Positions 9,898 to 17,789 of a stretch of DNA of 56,262 bases are shown here, piece by piece. Position 1 is the stretch's first letter. The number at the start of each line of letters is the position of its first letter. This stretch comes from Actinomyces succiniciruminis (GTDB lineage: Bacteria; Actinomycetota; Actinomycetes; Actinomycetales; Actinomycetaceae): the NCBI RefSeq assembly GCF_900002405.1, contig NZ_LK995471.1, positions 1-56,262 on the forward strand, read 5' to 3'. The translations under genes were made by a program, and so were the position numbers. The notes under the pieces were generated by a model, which did no database searches, had not been told where the DNA came from, and saw only the letters and a program-made list of their open reading frames with translations.

Positions 9898-10206
9898 TCA
9901 GAGCTTGATCTCAATGTTGACGTCGGCCGGCAGGTCGAGACGCATGAGCGAGTCGACGGCCTTCGGCGTCGGGTCGACGATGTCGATCAGCCGCTTGTGT
10001 GTACGCATCTCGAAGTGCTCGCGGCTGTCCTTGTCCTTGTGGGGCGACCGGATGACGCAGAACACGTTCTTCTCGGTCGGCAGCGGCACTGGGCCCACGA
10101 CCGTCGCGCCCGCGCGGGTCACGACGTCGACGATCTTGCGCGCCGAGGAGTCGATGACCTCGTGGTCGTAGGACTTGAGCCGGATGCGGATCTTCTGTCC
10201 CGCCAT
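9898..10206 (-). CDS. rpsJ: 30S ribosomal protein S10
   Basis: S10 is a head protein of the small subunit and, with NusB, part of antitermination complexes. The 102-aa product contains '[19 protein letters not shown]', '[19 protein letters not shown]' and '[16 protein letters not shown]'. It is the first gene of the S10 cluster, with a ~415-nt leader/intergenic region upstream. Confidence 0.98.
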   Translation of the reverse strand: MAGQKIRIRLKSYDHEVIDSSARKIVDVVTRAGATVVGPVPLPTEKNVFCVIRSPHKDKDSREHFEMRTHKRLIDIVDPTPKAVDSLMRLDLPADVNIEIKL

Positions 10207-10242
10207 GGCGCCTAACCTCTCTTGCTTTCGGTGACCGGTCCA

Positions 10243-10497
10243 CGCGCTCGGGCGTGTCGCAATGCGACGCGCACCTCGGCCCGGTCAAGGGCTGGTGAGC
10301 CGGTCTGGACACACGGAATCCCGATGGCGATCGGGTCCGTCAGACTGGATTCCGGGGTGGGCCCCCGGTGCGGCCGGAGCGGGCGTCGGCCCGCCGGCTG
10401 GCCTACGTTATCAGCGCCGGCCCCACCTGCGACAGCCGGATGGGCACGCTGGACCTGTGAGTCTGCCCACCCGACACCCGCGCTCGGGCGTGTCGCA
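10243..10497. repeat. Two 19-bp direct repeats in S10 leader
   Basis: The sequence CGCGCTCGGGCGTGTCGCA is present exactly at 10243-10261 and 10479-10497. In both copies GTGTCGC is followed within a few bases by its reverse complement, so each copy ends in a small hairpin (the second is GCGTGTCGC-AGTCC-GCGACACGC). Two exact copies 236 bp apart flank the presumed promoter region. Confidence 0.7.
10408..10441 (-). promoter_or_regulatory. Candidate S10 operon promoter
   Basis: On the minus strand a TAACGT -10-like box lies 17 nt from GTCGCA, which matches the -35 consensus at only three positions. It is the only AT-containing island in the leader and has the TAnnnT pattern common in actinobacteria. 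This is a weak prediction. Confidence 0.3.
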
Positions 10498-10520
10498 GTC
10501 CGCGACACGCAGCCGCAACG

Positions 10521-10561
10521 GCGGGAGGCCCGCCACCCGGTGTGGGTGGCGGGCCTCCCGC
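10521..10561 (-). terminator. Terminator hairpin after tuf
   Basis: A perfect 18-bp GC-rich stem (10521-10538 with 10544-10561) closes a 5-nt loop, 60 nt past the tuf stop. It likely ends the str/tuf transcript ahead of the S10 promoter. A U-tract is lacking, as is usual in high-GC actinobacteria. Confidence 0.75.
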
Positions 10562-10621
10562 GAAGCCTCACTGCGAGCCGCGGCCCGCAGCTGCGTCAGC
10601 GCATGGAGCGCCGCGGCCTGG

Positions 10622-11812
<1,191 letters not shown>

Positions 11813-11912
11813 TGGTGTCCTCCTGGGACTCGGGTAGTTCTCTTCGTCGGGGATCGACTAGCACATGGTAGCCGTACCGACTGCGAGAGTGTCTACTGAT
11901 GAATTGTTGGAA

Positions 11913-11943
11913 ATCTTACTTGGATGAGTTGCCCCGGAGGCAA
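11913..11943 (-). promoter_or_regulatory. Candidate tuf promoter
   Basis: Minus-strand TAAGAT (11913-11918) is a good -10 match and lies 19 nt from TTGCCT (11938-11943). The long spacer and the position of the -35 in the loop of the preceding hairpin lower confidence. Streptomyces tuf1 is known to have a promoter in the equivalent gap. Confidence 0.3.
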
Positions 11944-11952
11944 TTCCGGGGC
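11931..11952 (-). terminator. Hairpin between fusA and tuf
   Basis: An 8-bp stem GCCCCGGA/TCCGGGGC (11931-11938, 11945-11952) with a 6-nt loop lies about 60 nt after fusA. It may attenuate read-through from fusA into tuf. Confidence 0.4.
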
Positions 11953-12011
11953 CGGGTGGGGCCGGGGCGGACGACTCTCGCCGCCGCGCCCCGGCACCGG
12001 TGCGGTCTGGG

Positions 12012-14147
12012 TCACTCGCCCTTGGCCTTGGCGATGACCTCGTCCGCGACGTTCTTGGGAACCTCGGCGTAGGAGTCGAACTCCATGGAGTACACGGCAC
12101 GACCCTGGGTCTTGGAACGCAGGTCGCCCACGTACCCGAACATCTCCGACAGCGGGACGTTGGCCTTGATGACCTTCACGCCCTGCGCGTCCTCCATCGA
12201 CTGGACCATGCCGCGCCGGGAGTTCAGGTCGCCGATGACGTCGCCCATGTACTCCTCGGGGGTGCGCACCTCGACGGCCATGACCGGCTCCAGCAGAACC
12301 GGCTTGGCACGCTTGGCGCCCTCCTTGAAGGCCATGGAGCCGGCGATCTTGAAGGCCATCTCGGAGGAGTCGACCTCGTGGTAGCCGCCGTCGACCAGAG
12401 TCGCCTTGACGTCCACCATCGGGTAGCCGGCCAGCACACCCGTGGTCATGGCCTCCTGCACGCCGGCGTCGACGCTGGGGATGAACTCACGGGGCACGCG
12501 GCCGCCGGTGACGGCGTTGACGAACTCGTAGTGCTTGTTCTCGCCCTCCTCGTCCGCGTCGTCGTGAGTCAGCGGCTCGAAGGACATGAGCACCTTCGCG
12601 AACTGGCCGGAGCCACCGGTCTGCTTCTTGTGCGTGTACTCGACCTTGTCGACCTTCTTGCGGATGGTCTCGCGGTAGGCGACCATCGGGTTACCGACGT
12701 TCGCCTCCACCTTGAACTCGCGCCGCATACGGTCGACGAAGACGTCCAGGTGCAGCTCGCCCATACCGCCGATGACGGTCTGGCCGGTCTCCTCGTCGAG
12801 CTCGACCGTGAAGGTCGGGTCCTCCTCGGAGAGCTTCTGAATGGCGACGCCGAGCTTCTCCTGGTCGCCCTTGGTCTTGGGCTCGATGGCCACGTGGATC
12901 ACCGGGTCCGGGAAGGTCATCGACTCCAGGATGATCGGGTCGCCCTGGGCAGACAGGGTGTCACCGGTGGTGACGTCCTTCAGCCCGATGAACGCGTAGA
13001 TGTGGCCGGCGTGGGCCTCCTCCACCGGGTTCTCCTTGTTGGAGTGCATCTGGAAGAGCTTGCCGACGCGCTCCTTGCGGCCCTTGGTGGCGTTCAGGAT
13101 CGTGTCGCCCTGGGAGACCTTGCCGGAGTACACGCGCACGTACACGAGCTTGCCGTAGAACGGGTGCGTGGCGACCTTGAAGGCCAGCGCGGAGAAGGGC
13201 TCGTGCTCATCGGCCTTGCGGGTGATGACCTTGGACTCGTCTCCGGGGACGTGCCCCTCGACGTCGGGCACGTCCAGCGGGGAGGGCAGGTAGTCGAGCA
13301 CGCCGTCGAGCACGGGCTGAATGCCCTTGTTCTTGAAGGCGGACCCGGCGAAGACCGGGAAGGCCTCGCCGGCGATGGTGAGCTTGCGGATGCCGCGCTT
13401 GAGCTCGGCGACCGACAGCTCCTCGCCCTCCAGGTACTTCTCCATCAGCTCGTCGTCGGCCTCGGCGACCGTCTCGATGAGCTCGTTGCGCAGCTCCTCG
13501 GCGCGGGAGACCAGCTCGGCCGGGATGTCCTCGTAAACGACGACGCTGCCGCGGGTGTCCTTGCCGTCGGCGTCCTTCTCGGGGAAGCGGATGGCCCGCA
13601 TCTCCAGCACGTCGACGACGCCGGAGAACTCGTTCTCGGCACCGATGGGGAAGTTGATGACGATCGGGGTGGCGTGAAGCCGGTCGCGAATCGTCTGCAC
13701 GGAGAAGTCGAAGTTCGCACCCAGCTTGTCCATCTTGTTGATGTAGCAGATGCGGGGCACGTTGTACTTGTCCGCCTGGCGCCACACCGTCTCGGACTGG
13801 GGCTCGACGCCCTCCTTGCCGTCGAAGACGGCGACCGCGCCGTCGAGCACACGCAGGGAGCGCTCGACCTCGACCGTGAAGTCGACGTGGCCGGGGGTGT
13901 CGATGATGTTGATCTGGTTGTCCTTCCAGAAGCAGGTGGTGGCCGCGGAGGTAATGGTGATACCGCGCTCCTGCTCCTGTTCCATCCAGTCCATCGTCGA
14001 GGCGCCGTCGTGCGTCTCGCCGATCTTGTAGTTGATGCCCGTGTAGAACAGGATGCGCTCCGTCACGGTCGTCTTGCCGGCATCGATGTGAGCCATGATG
14101 CCGATGTTGCGGACCTTGGTGAGGTCAGTCAGCACGTCTAGTGCCAC
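12012..14147 (-). CDS. fusA: Elongation factor G
   Basis: EF-G drives ribosomal translocation and, with RRF, ribosome recycling. The 711-aa product has normal length and the domain order G domain ('[15 protein letters not shown]' from residue 19, 'DTPGHVDFT', '[10 protein letters not shown]'), domain II, domain III ('[14 protein letters not shown]'), domain IV ('[11 protein letters not shown]') and domain V ('[17 protein letters not shown]'). The start is GTG at 14147 with AAGGA upstream. It lies between rpsG and tuf in the standard str order. Confidence 0.98.
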   Translation of the reverse strand: MALDVLTDLTKVRNIGIMAHIDAGKTTVTERILFYTGINYKIGETHDGASTMDWMEQEQERGITITSAATTCFWKDNQINIIDTPGHVDFTVEVERSLRVLDGAVAVFDGKEGVEPQSETVWRQADKYNVPRICYINKMDKLGANFDFSVQTIRDRLHATPIVINFPIGAENEFSGVVDVLEMRAIRFPEKDADGKDTRGSVVVYEDIPAELVSRAEELRNELIETVAEADDELMEKYLEGEELSVAELKRGIRKLTIAGEAFPVFAGSAFKNKGIQPVLDGVLDYLPSPLDVPDVEGHVPGDESKVITRKADEHEPFSALAFKVATHPFYGKLVYVRVYSGKVSQGDTILNATKGRKERVGKLFQMHSNKENPVEEAHAGHIYAFIGLKDVTTGDTLSAQGDPIILESMTFPDPVIHVAIEPKTKGDQEKLGVAIQKLSEEDPTFTVELDEETGQTVIGGMGELHLDVFVDRMRREFKVEANVGNPMVAYRETIRKKVDKVEYTHKKQTGGSGQFAKVLMSFEPLTHDDADEEGENKHYEFVNAVTGGRVPREFIPSVDAGVQEAMTTGVLAGYPMVDVKATLVDGGYHEVDSSEMAFKIAGSMAFKEGAKRAKPVLLEPVMAVEVRTPEEYMGDVIGDLNSRRGMVQSMEDAQGVKVIKANVPLSEMFGYVGDLRSKTQGRAVYSMEFDSYAEVPKNVADEVIAKAKGE

Positions 14148-14222
14148 TAGTGATGTCCTTCGTTCTTGTGGTGCGGGAGTTGGGCGCCGCCCGGGCCCTG
14201 GGGCCCGGGGGCGTGCGGTTGA

Positions 14223-14693
14223 TTACCAGCGGTAGTGAGCGAAGGCCTTGTTGGACTCGGCCATTCGGTGCATGTCCTCGCGCCGCTTGACGGCGGCGCC
14301 GAGACCGTTGGAGGCGTCCAGGATCTCGTTCATGAGCCGCTCGGTCATGGTGTTCTCGCGCCGCTGGCGGGAGAAGTCCACGAGCCAGCGCAGGGCGAGG
14401 GTGGTGGCGCGGTTGGGGCGAACCTCAACCGGGACCTGGTAGGTCGCACCACCGACGCGGCGGGAACGGACCTCCAGGGACGGGCGAATGTTGTCCAGGG
14501 CGCGCTTGAGCACCGAAACCGGATCCTGGTCGGTCTTGGAACGCACGCCCTCGAGGGCGCCGTAGACGATGCGCTCGGCGGTCGCCTTCTTGCCGTCAAG
14601 CAGGACGCGGTTGACGAGCTGGGTGACGACGGGCGAGCCGTAGACCGGGTCGACGGCCAGCGGGCGCCGGGGTGCGGGACCCTTACGAGGCAT
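14223..14693 (-). CDS. rpsG: 30S ribosomal protein S7
   Basis: S7 nucleates assembly of the small-subunit head and in E. coli is the translational repressor of the str operon. The 156-aa product contains '[19 protein letters not shown]', '[19 protein letters not shown]', '[10 protein letters not shown]' and '[20 protein letters not shown]'. The ATG at 14693 directly abuts the rpsL stop. Confidence 0.98.
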   Translation of the reverse strand: MPRKGPAPRRPLAVDPVYGSPVVTQLVNRVLLDGKKATAERIVYGALEGVRSKTDQDPVSVLKRALDNIRPSLEVRSRRVGGATYQVPVEVRPNRATTLALRWLVDFSRQRRENTMTERLMNEILDASNGLGAAVKRREDMHRMAESNKAFAHYRW

Positions 14694-15067
14694 TAGTTCT
14701 TCTCCTTCTTGGCGCCGTACTTGGAGCGTGCCTGCTGGCGGCCCTTGACACCCTGGGTGTCGAGGGAGCCGCGCACGATGTGGTAGCGGACACCGGGAAG
14801 GTCCTTCACACGACCACCGCGGACGAGCACGATCGAGTGCTCCTGGAGGTTGTGCCCCTCACCGGGGATGTAGGCCGTAACCTCGATACCGGTGGAAAGG
14901 CGCACACGGGCGACCTTACGCAGGGCGGAGTTCGGCTTCTTCGGGGTCGTGGTGTACACACGGGTGCATACGCCACGGCGCTGCGGACTGGACTTGAGCG
15001 CCGGCGTCTTGGACGCCGCGCGCTTGGTCGAGCGGCCCTTGCGGACCAGCTGCTGAATCGTGGGCAC
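14693..15067 (-). CDS. rpsL: 30S ribosomal protein S12
   Basis: S12 controls decoding accuracy at the A site. The 124-aa product starts '[11 protein letters not shown]' and includes '[19 protein letters not shown]' and '[15 protein letters not shown]'. The two lysines where streptomycin-resistance changes usually occur are both present, so the sequence is of the sensitive type. The start is GTG at 15067 with GGAGAA upstream; the longer open frame to 15508 lacks family similarity. Confidence 0.97.
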   Translation of the reverse strand: MPTIQQLVRKGRSTKRAASKTPALKSSPQRRGVCTRVYTTTPKKPNSALRKVARVRLSTGIEVTAYIPGEGHNLQEHSIVLVRGGRVKDLPGVRYHIVRGSLDTQGVKGRQQARSKYGAKKEKN

Positions 15068-15324
15068 TACTGATTCTCCATCTTGAAGTGCTTGCGGGCT
15101 GTCGCTGCCCACGTGCCGACCCGCTCCCCCGCGACGGCGCACTGCGCCACGGTGAGGGCCGGCCCGCTCGGCGTCGGCCCGGCCGACGGCGATGCGTCCG
15201 GAGCCCCGTGACGGGGCCCGTCGGTTCCCGCCGCGGCAGACCCGCGTCACCGACCGGAGCCTGAGCTCCGAGTGGCTGGGAACGGAATGGAGAACGGTGG
15301 CCCGCACGCGGGCACCAGTGGGGC

Positions 15325-15354
15325 ACATTACCCGGGCATGACACCGCACGCCAG
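15325..15354 (-). promoter_or_regulatory. Candidate str operon -10 region
   Basis: Minus-strand TAATGT (15325-15330) is the best TAnnnT box upstream of rpsL, giving a leader of roughly 250 nt. No good -35 is seen 17-18 nt away. Two small inverted repeats (15363-15369 with 15382-15388, and around 15396-15412) lie just upstream. Weak prediction. Confidence 0.25.
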
Positions 15355-15511
15355 ACGGCGTCGGGGTGTTCCTGGCCACGTACACCCCAACGAGACCGGT
15401 CGCTATGACCGGCTCTTCAAGTTTGGGGACGTGGCGGGCCGACAGGTGGCGGTTCGCCGGGTGAAGGGCGATGCGTGCGGGTTCCGGTGATGCGGCGCGC
15501 GCCTTCACCCG

Positions 15512-15662
15512 ACGGTTCGTGTGTTTGCCTGACGGTTCGTGCGTTACGGTCGACGATTCGGCACTTCCTGCGACGCTTCGTGGGGTAGATGCACGAACCG
15601 TCGCCGTTCATGCCGAACCGTTGCTGCTACCTGACGAACCGTCACCCAAACGCACGAACCGT
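15512..15662. repeat. Array A: 4+4 units that flip strand
   Basis: Four forward units of the type ACGNTTCG(TG) start at 15512, 15532, 15553 and 15573. Four reverse-complement units, CACGAACCGT or close variants, start at about 15592, 15612, 15633 and 15653. Spacing is 19-21 bp throughout and the orientation flips once in the middle. The array is therefore a large dyad made of small units on the same DNA face. Confidence 0.75.
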
Positions 15663-15685
15663 CCGCACGCGCAACGGCGCCGACG

Positions 15686-15972
15686 ACGTCCTCATCAACC
15701 CGAACACGACCTCATCAACCCGAGAACGTCCTGTGTCCGGCCAATACGTCCTCGTCAGCCCGAAACCCTCCCGAATGTGGAGGGTTTGGGGACGACGAGG
15801 ACGTATTCGGCAAACCGGCACCTGCCGAGAACGACCTTGTCAACCCGAACACGACCTAATCAGCCCGACAACGACCTCCCAAACACGACCTCCCACGCCC
15901 GAACACGTCCTCGCTTACCCGAGAACGACCTCGCCATCCCGACGTCGTCCTCCCGCGCCTGAATACGACCTC
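15686..15972. repeat. Array B: tandem 20-bp units
   Basis: The core ACG(A/T)CCTC recurs at 15686, 15706, 15726 and 15746, then again at 15831, 15851, 15871, 15885, 15905, 15925, 15945 and 15965. The step is exactly 20 bp except once (14 bp). The typical unit is CGAACACGACCTCATCAACC. Between the two blocks lie a hairpin (AACCCTCC with GGAGGGTT, about 15764-15787) and one inverted core (15797-15804). Function is unknown. Confidence 0.8.
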
Positions 15973-16028
15973 CACACCGCGACCGCCGGCCCGAACCACC
16001 ACACCCACAAACACAAAGAACCCGTTTA

Positions 16029-16131
16029 CTACGCCAGTTCACCGTCCACAACGCCCCTTAACGGTCTGCTGAACGCCTCAAAAGCCTTCAGCAAACCCCT
16101 AAGGGGCGTACCCAACACCGAAATGGCGTAG
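16029..16131. other. Nested palindromic element, possible structured RNA
   Basis: Three perfect stems nest inside each other: CTACGCCA (16029-16036) with TGGCGTAG (16124-16131), ACGCCCCTTA (16051-16060) with TAAGGGGCGT (16100-16109), and TGCTGAA (16067-16073) with TTCAGCA (16087-16093). This is one long folded arm with internal loops. It lies downstream of tpx on the minus strand. It could be a structured RNA, a folding DNA site or a small non-autonomous element. Confidence 0.5.
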
Positions 16132-16157
16132 CAGAGAGAACTCCCCCGGCCTCGGCA

Positions 16158-16212
16158 CAGCCAGCCGCATGCCGGGCCGCCGCCTGCCCCACACACGCAT
16201 ACCGGCTGGCTG
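16158..16212 (-). terminator. Hairpin after tpx
   Basis: A 10-bp stem CAGCCAGCCG (16158-16167) pairs with CGGCTGGCTG (16203-16212), and ATGC/GCAT can extend it inward. It begins 25 nt past the tpx stop codon and probably acts as its terminator. Confidence 0.5.
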
Positions 16213-16236
16213 GGCTATATACCGCGGCTCGCAGGG

Positions 16237-16734
16237 CTATACGAGCGCAGCGATGGCGGCGTCGTAGTCGGGCTCCTGCCGAATCTCCGGCACCTGCTCG
16301 GTGTACAGGACGGTGCCGTCGGTGTCGATCACCACGACGGCACGGGACATCAATCCGGCCGTAGGGCCATCTACCAGCACGACTCCGTAGTCATCGCCGA
16401 AGCTGGAGCGGAACGTGGAACCCGTCACGACCTGGTCCAGGCCCTCGGCGCCGCAGAAGCGTGCGGCCGCATAGGGCAGGTCAGCCGAAACGCACACGAC
16501 AGTGGTGTTCTCCAGGCCGGCGGCGAGCTGATTGAACTGGCGCACCGAGGTGGCGCAGATGCCGGTGTCCACCGACGGGAAGATGTTCAGCACCACGCGG
16601 CGGCCGGCGAACTGCGCCGACGTGACCGGACTCAGGTCCGCGCCCACCAGCTCGAAGTCCGGAGCCTTGGCGCCCACGGCGGGGAGTATGCCGGCGGTGT
16701 GCACCTGGACGCCTTCGCGAGTGATCGTAGCCAT
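16237..16734 (-). CDS. tpx: Thiol peroxidase (atypical 2-Cys peroxiredoxin)
   Basis: Tpx reduces hydroperoxides in the cytoplasm using thioredoxin. The 165-aa product has the peroxidatic motif 'FPSVDTGICATSVRQFN' with Cys60 and Thr57, and the resolving Cys94 in 'LPYAAARFCGAEG'; this spacing is that of the Tpx subfamily. Arg in 'LMSRAVVVID' fits the third active-site residue. No Shine-Dalgarno sequence precedes the ATG at 16734, while a promoter-like pair lies immediately upstream, which points to a leaderless mRNA. It stands alone, between a repeat region and a membrane-protein gene. Confidence 0.95.
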   Translation of the reverse strand: MATITREGVQVHTAGILPAVGAKAPDFELVGADLSPVTSAQFAGRRVVLNIFPSVDTGICATSVRQFNQLAAGLENTTVVCVSADLPYAAARFCGAEGLDQVVTGSTFRSSFGDDYGVVLVDGPTAGLMSRAVVVIDTDGTVLYTEQVPEIRQEPDYDAAIAALV

Positions 16735-16740
16735 GCGTTA

Positions 16741-16770
16741 ATAATGACATCTTTTTATTTTGAGAGACAA
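16741..16770 (-). promoter_or_regulatory. Probable tpx promoter, leaderless type
   Basis: On the minus strand TTGTCT (16765-16770) is separated by 18 nt from CATTAT (16741-16746), and the ATG of tpx starts only 6 nt after the -10 box. That distance puts the transcription start at or within a base or two of the A of ATG. The segment is clearly AT-rich against the high-GC background. Confidence 0.55.
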
Positions 16771-16826
16771 GGCCTCATACAACCTATTTCCACATCCGCG
16801 ATCCCCGCCCCACCTGAGCGCTCCCA

Positions 16827-17693
16827 CTACTCGCCCTTGGCGGAACGGAGGATGTCCAGGACCTCGCCCTTGCCGGGAATATCCACCCCCAGGGACTCGA
16901 CCTCGTTGATGAGCACGTCTATCTGGTCAACGTCCACCGACTCGGCATAGGCCTGCGCCTGTGCCGCGATCTGCTGTTCCAGCACCTTCGCCCCGTAATA
17001 GGCGCCGCCCACCGTCGCCGCCGTGGGCAGCACCACGGACGCCAGCAGCAGGAGCACCGCGGCCGTCTTCGGGCGCGCCCGGACCACGGCCACGATGGCG
17101 ACGATGAAGGCGATGAAAGCCAGCACTCCCCCAACCGCGAAGGCGCCGGCAGCGGTGGTGTCGATGGGGCTGCCCATGCTCTGTGCTACGGCGATGACGT
17201 CCACGGAGGTGAGCAGCGTGTAAATGCCCCAGCCGAGCAGCGCAGAGGCGAGCAGCACCAGGATCGTCCCCAGTGGGGTGGCCGCCGTGTGTCGTCGGAC
17301 TGGAGCCGCCGGCAGCCGCATGGGTGCGCCCGGTTGCGCGTACGCCGAGGCGGGCGCATACGCGGGCTGCGTTGGCGACGCCGCATGGCCTGCACCGGTC
17401 GGCAGCGCCATGGTCGGGGCGGGTTCCGCGTCGTAGGGCGCATAGTCGGTGTCTGCGTAGTCGTAGTCGGCGGGTGCATACGACTCGGGTAGGGCGGTGG
17501 TGGGGACGCCGTCGCCCAGACCGGTGGTGGTGTTGACTGCCTGCGTGGGCTGGGCATCCTGCCACCGAGCGTCGACGGCGTCGCGGTCCAGCCGGTCGTC
17601 CCTGCCGTTGCGCCCAAACGCGCTTACGCGCCTAGTCGCGCTGTGTGATGAAGACGGATCGGGCGGGTACTCGGGTGCGGATGGCGTGGTCAC
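16827..17693 (-). CDS. Membrane protein with Pro/Tyr-rich cytoplasmic tail
   Basis: Not recognised as a named family. The 288-aa product has a long disordered N-terminus (about 1-135) rich in Pro, Ala, Tyr and Asp, then three predicted membrane segments (about 140-163, 182-205, 209-233), and a C-terminal ~50-residue acidic segment that could lie outside the membrane. There is no signal peptide. The start is GTG at 17693 with AAGGAGA at good spacing. The gene stands 97 nt after a larger membrane-protein gene on the same strand, with a strong hairpin between. The layout resembles small actinobacterial DUF-type membrane proteins with a proline-rich cytosolic tail; function unknown. Confidence 0.8.
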   Translation of the reverse strand: MTTPSAPEYPPDPSSSHSATRRVSAFGRNGRDDRLDRDAVDARWQDAQPTQAVNTTTGLGDGVPTTALPESYAPADYDYADTDYAPYDAEPAPTMALPTGAGHAASPTQPAYAPASAYAQPGAPMRLPAAPVRRHTAATPLGTILVLLASALLGWGIYTLLTSVDVIAVAQSMGSPIDTTAAGAFAVGGVLAFIAFIVAIVAVVRARPKTAAVLLLLASVVLPTAATVGGAYYGAKVLEQQIAAQAQAYAESVDVDQIDVLINEVESLGVDIPGKGEVLDILRSAKGE

Positions 17694-17709
17694 GGGCGGC
17701 TCTCCTTAG

Positions 17710-17763
17710 CGATGACGCTGCGGACAGGTACACCCAAAACGGTACCGATCCGCAGCGTCGTCG
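17710..17763 (-). terminator. Terminator hairpin after the 951-aa protein gene
   Basis: Arms 17710-17724 and 17749-17763 pair over 15 bp with one G-T, including the perfect 11-bp GACGCTGCGGA/TCCGCAGCGTC. The hairpin lies 27 nt past the stop of the gene at 17790 and just ahead of the next start codon, so it probably separates the two transcripts. Confidence 0.6.
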
Positions 17764-17789
17764 CGAGGGTGCGTTTAGACACGCTCCGC

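Larger units (their letters stand above)
10207..10621. other. Gene-free S10 leader region
   Basis: This 415-nt stretch between tuf and rpsJ contains the tuf terminator (10521-10561), a 19-bp direct repeat (10243-10261 and 10479-10497) whose copies both sit in palindromes, an 8-bp inverted repeat CGGAATCC/GGATTCCG (10314-10321, 10347-10354) and a single AT-containing candidate -10 box. It is the presumed promoter and leader of the S10 operon. No supported coding region is seen. Confidence 0.6.
15068..16236. other. 1.17-kb gene-free repeat-rich region
   Basis: No credible gene lies between rpsL and tpx. The region holds the str leader (about 15068-15420), two periodic arrays (15512-15662 and 15686-15972), a nested palindromic element (16029-16131) and a tpx terminator-like hairpin (16158-16212). 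Open frames crossing the arrays encode only Pro/Arg/Thr-rich translations of the repeats; a 20-bp period shifts frame each unit, which argues against a repeat protein. Confidence 0.7.

Noticed and set aside
12000-14141. A 713-aa open frame opposite fusA
   Set aside because: It is the codon-position shadow of fusA in GC-rich DNA: low-complexity Leu/Gly/Val/Asp composition, no motif and no ribosome-binding site. The same applies to the long plus-strand frames opposite rpoC, rpoB, tuf and the kinase gene.
14800-14960. Streptomycin-resistance change in rpsL
   Set aside because: Both key lysine sites read as wild type.
15686-15972. CRISPR array
   Set aside because: Units are 20 bp, degenerate and directly joined without unique spacers, and no cas gene is nearby.
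15471-16131. Two overlapping plus-strand frames of 160-180 aa across the repeats
   Set aside because: They only translate the 20-bp units, the frame shifts at each unit, and there is no ribosome-binding site or recognisable domain.
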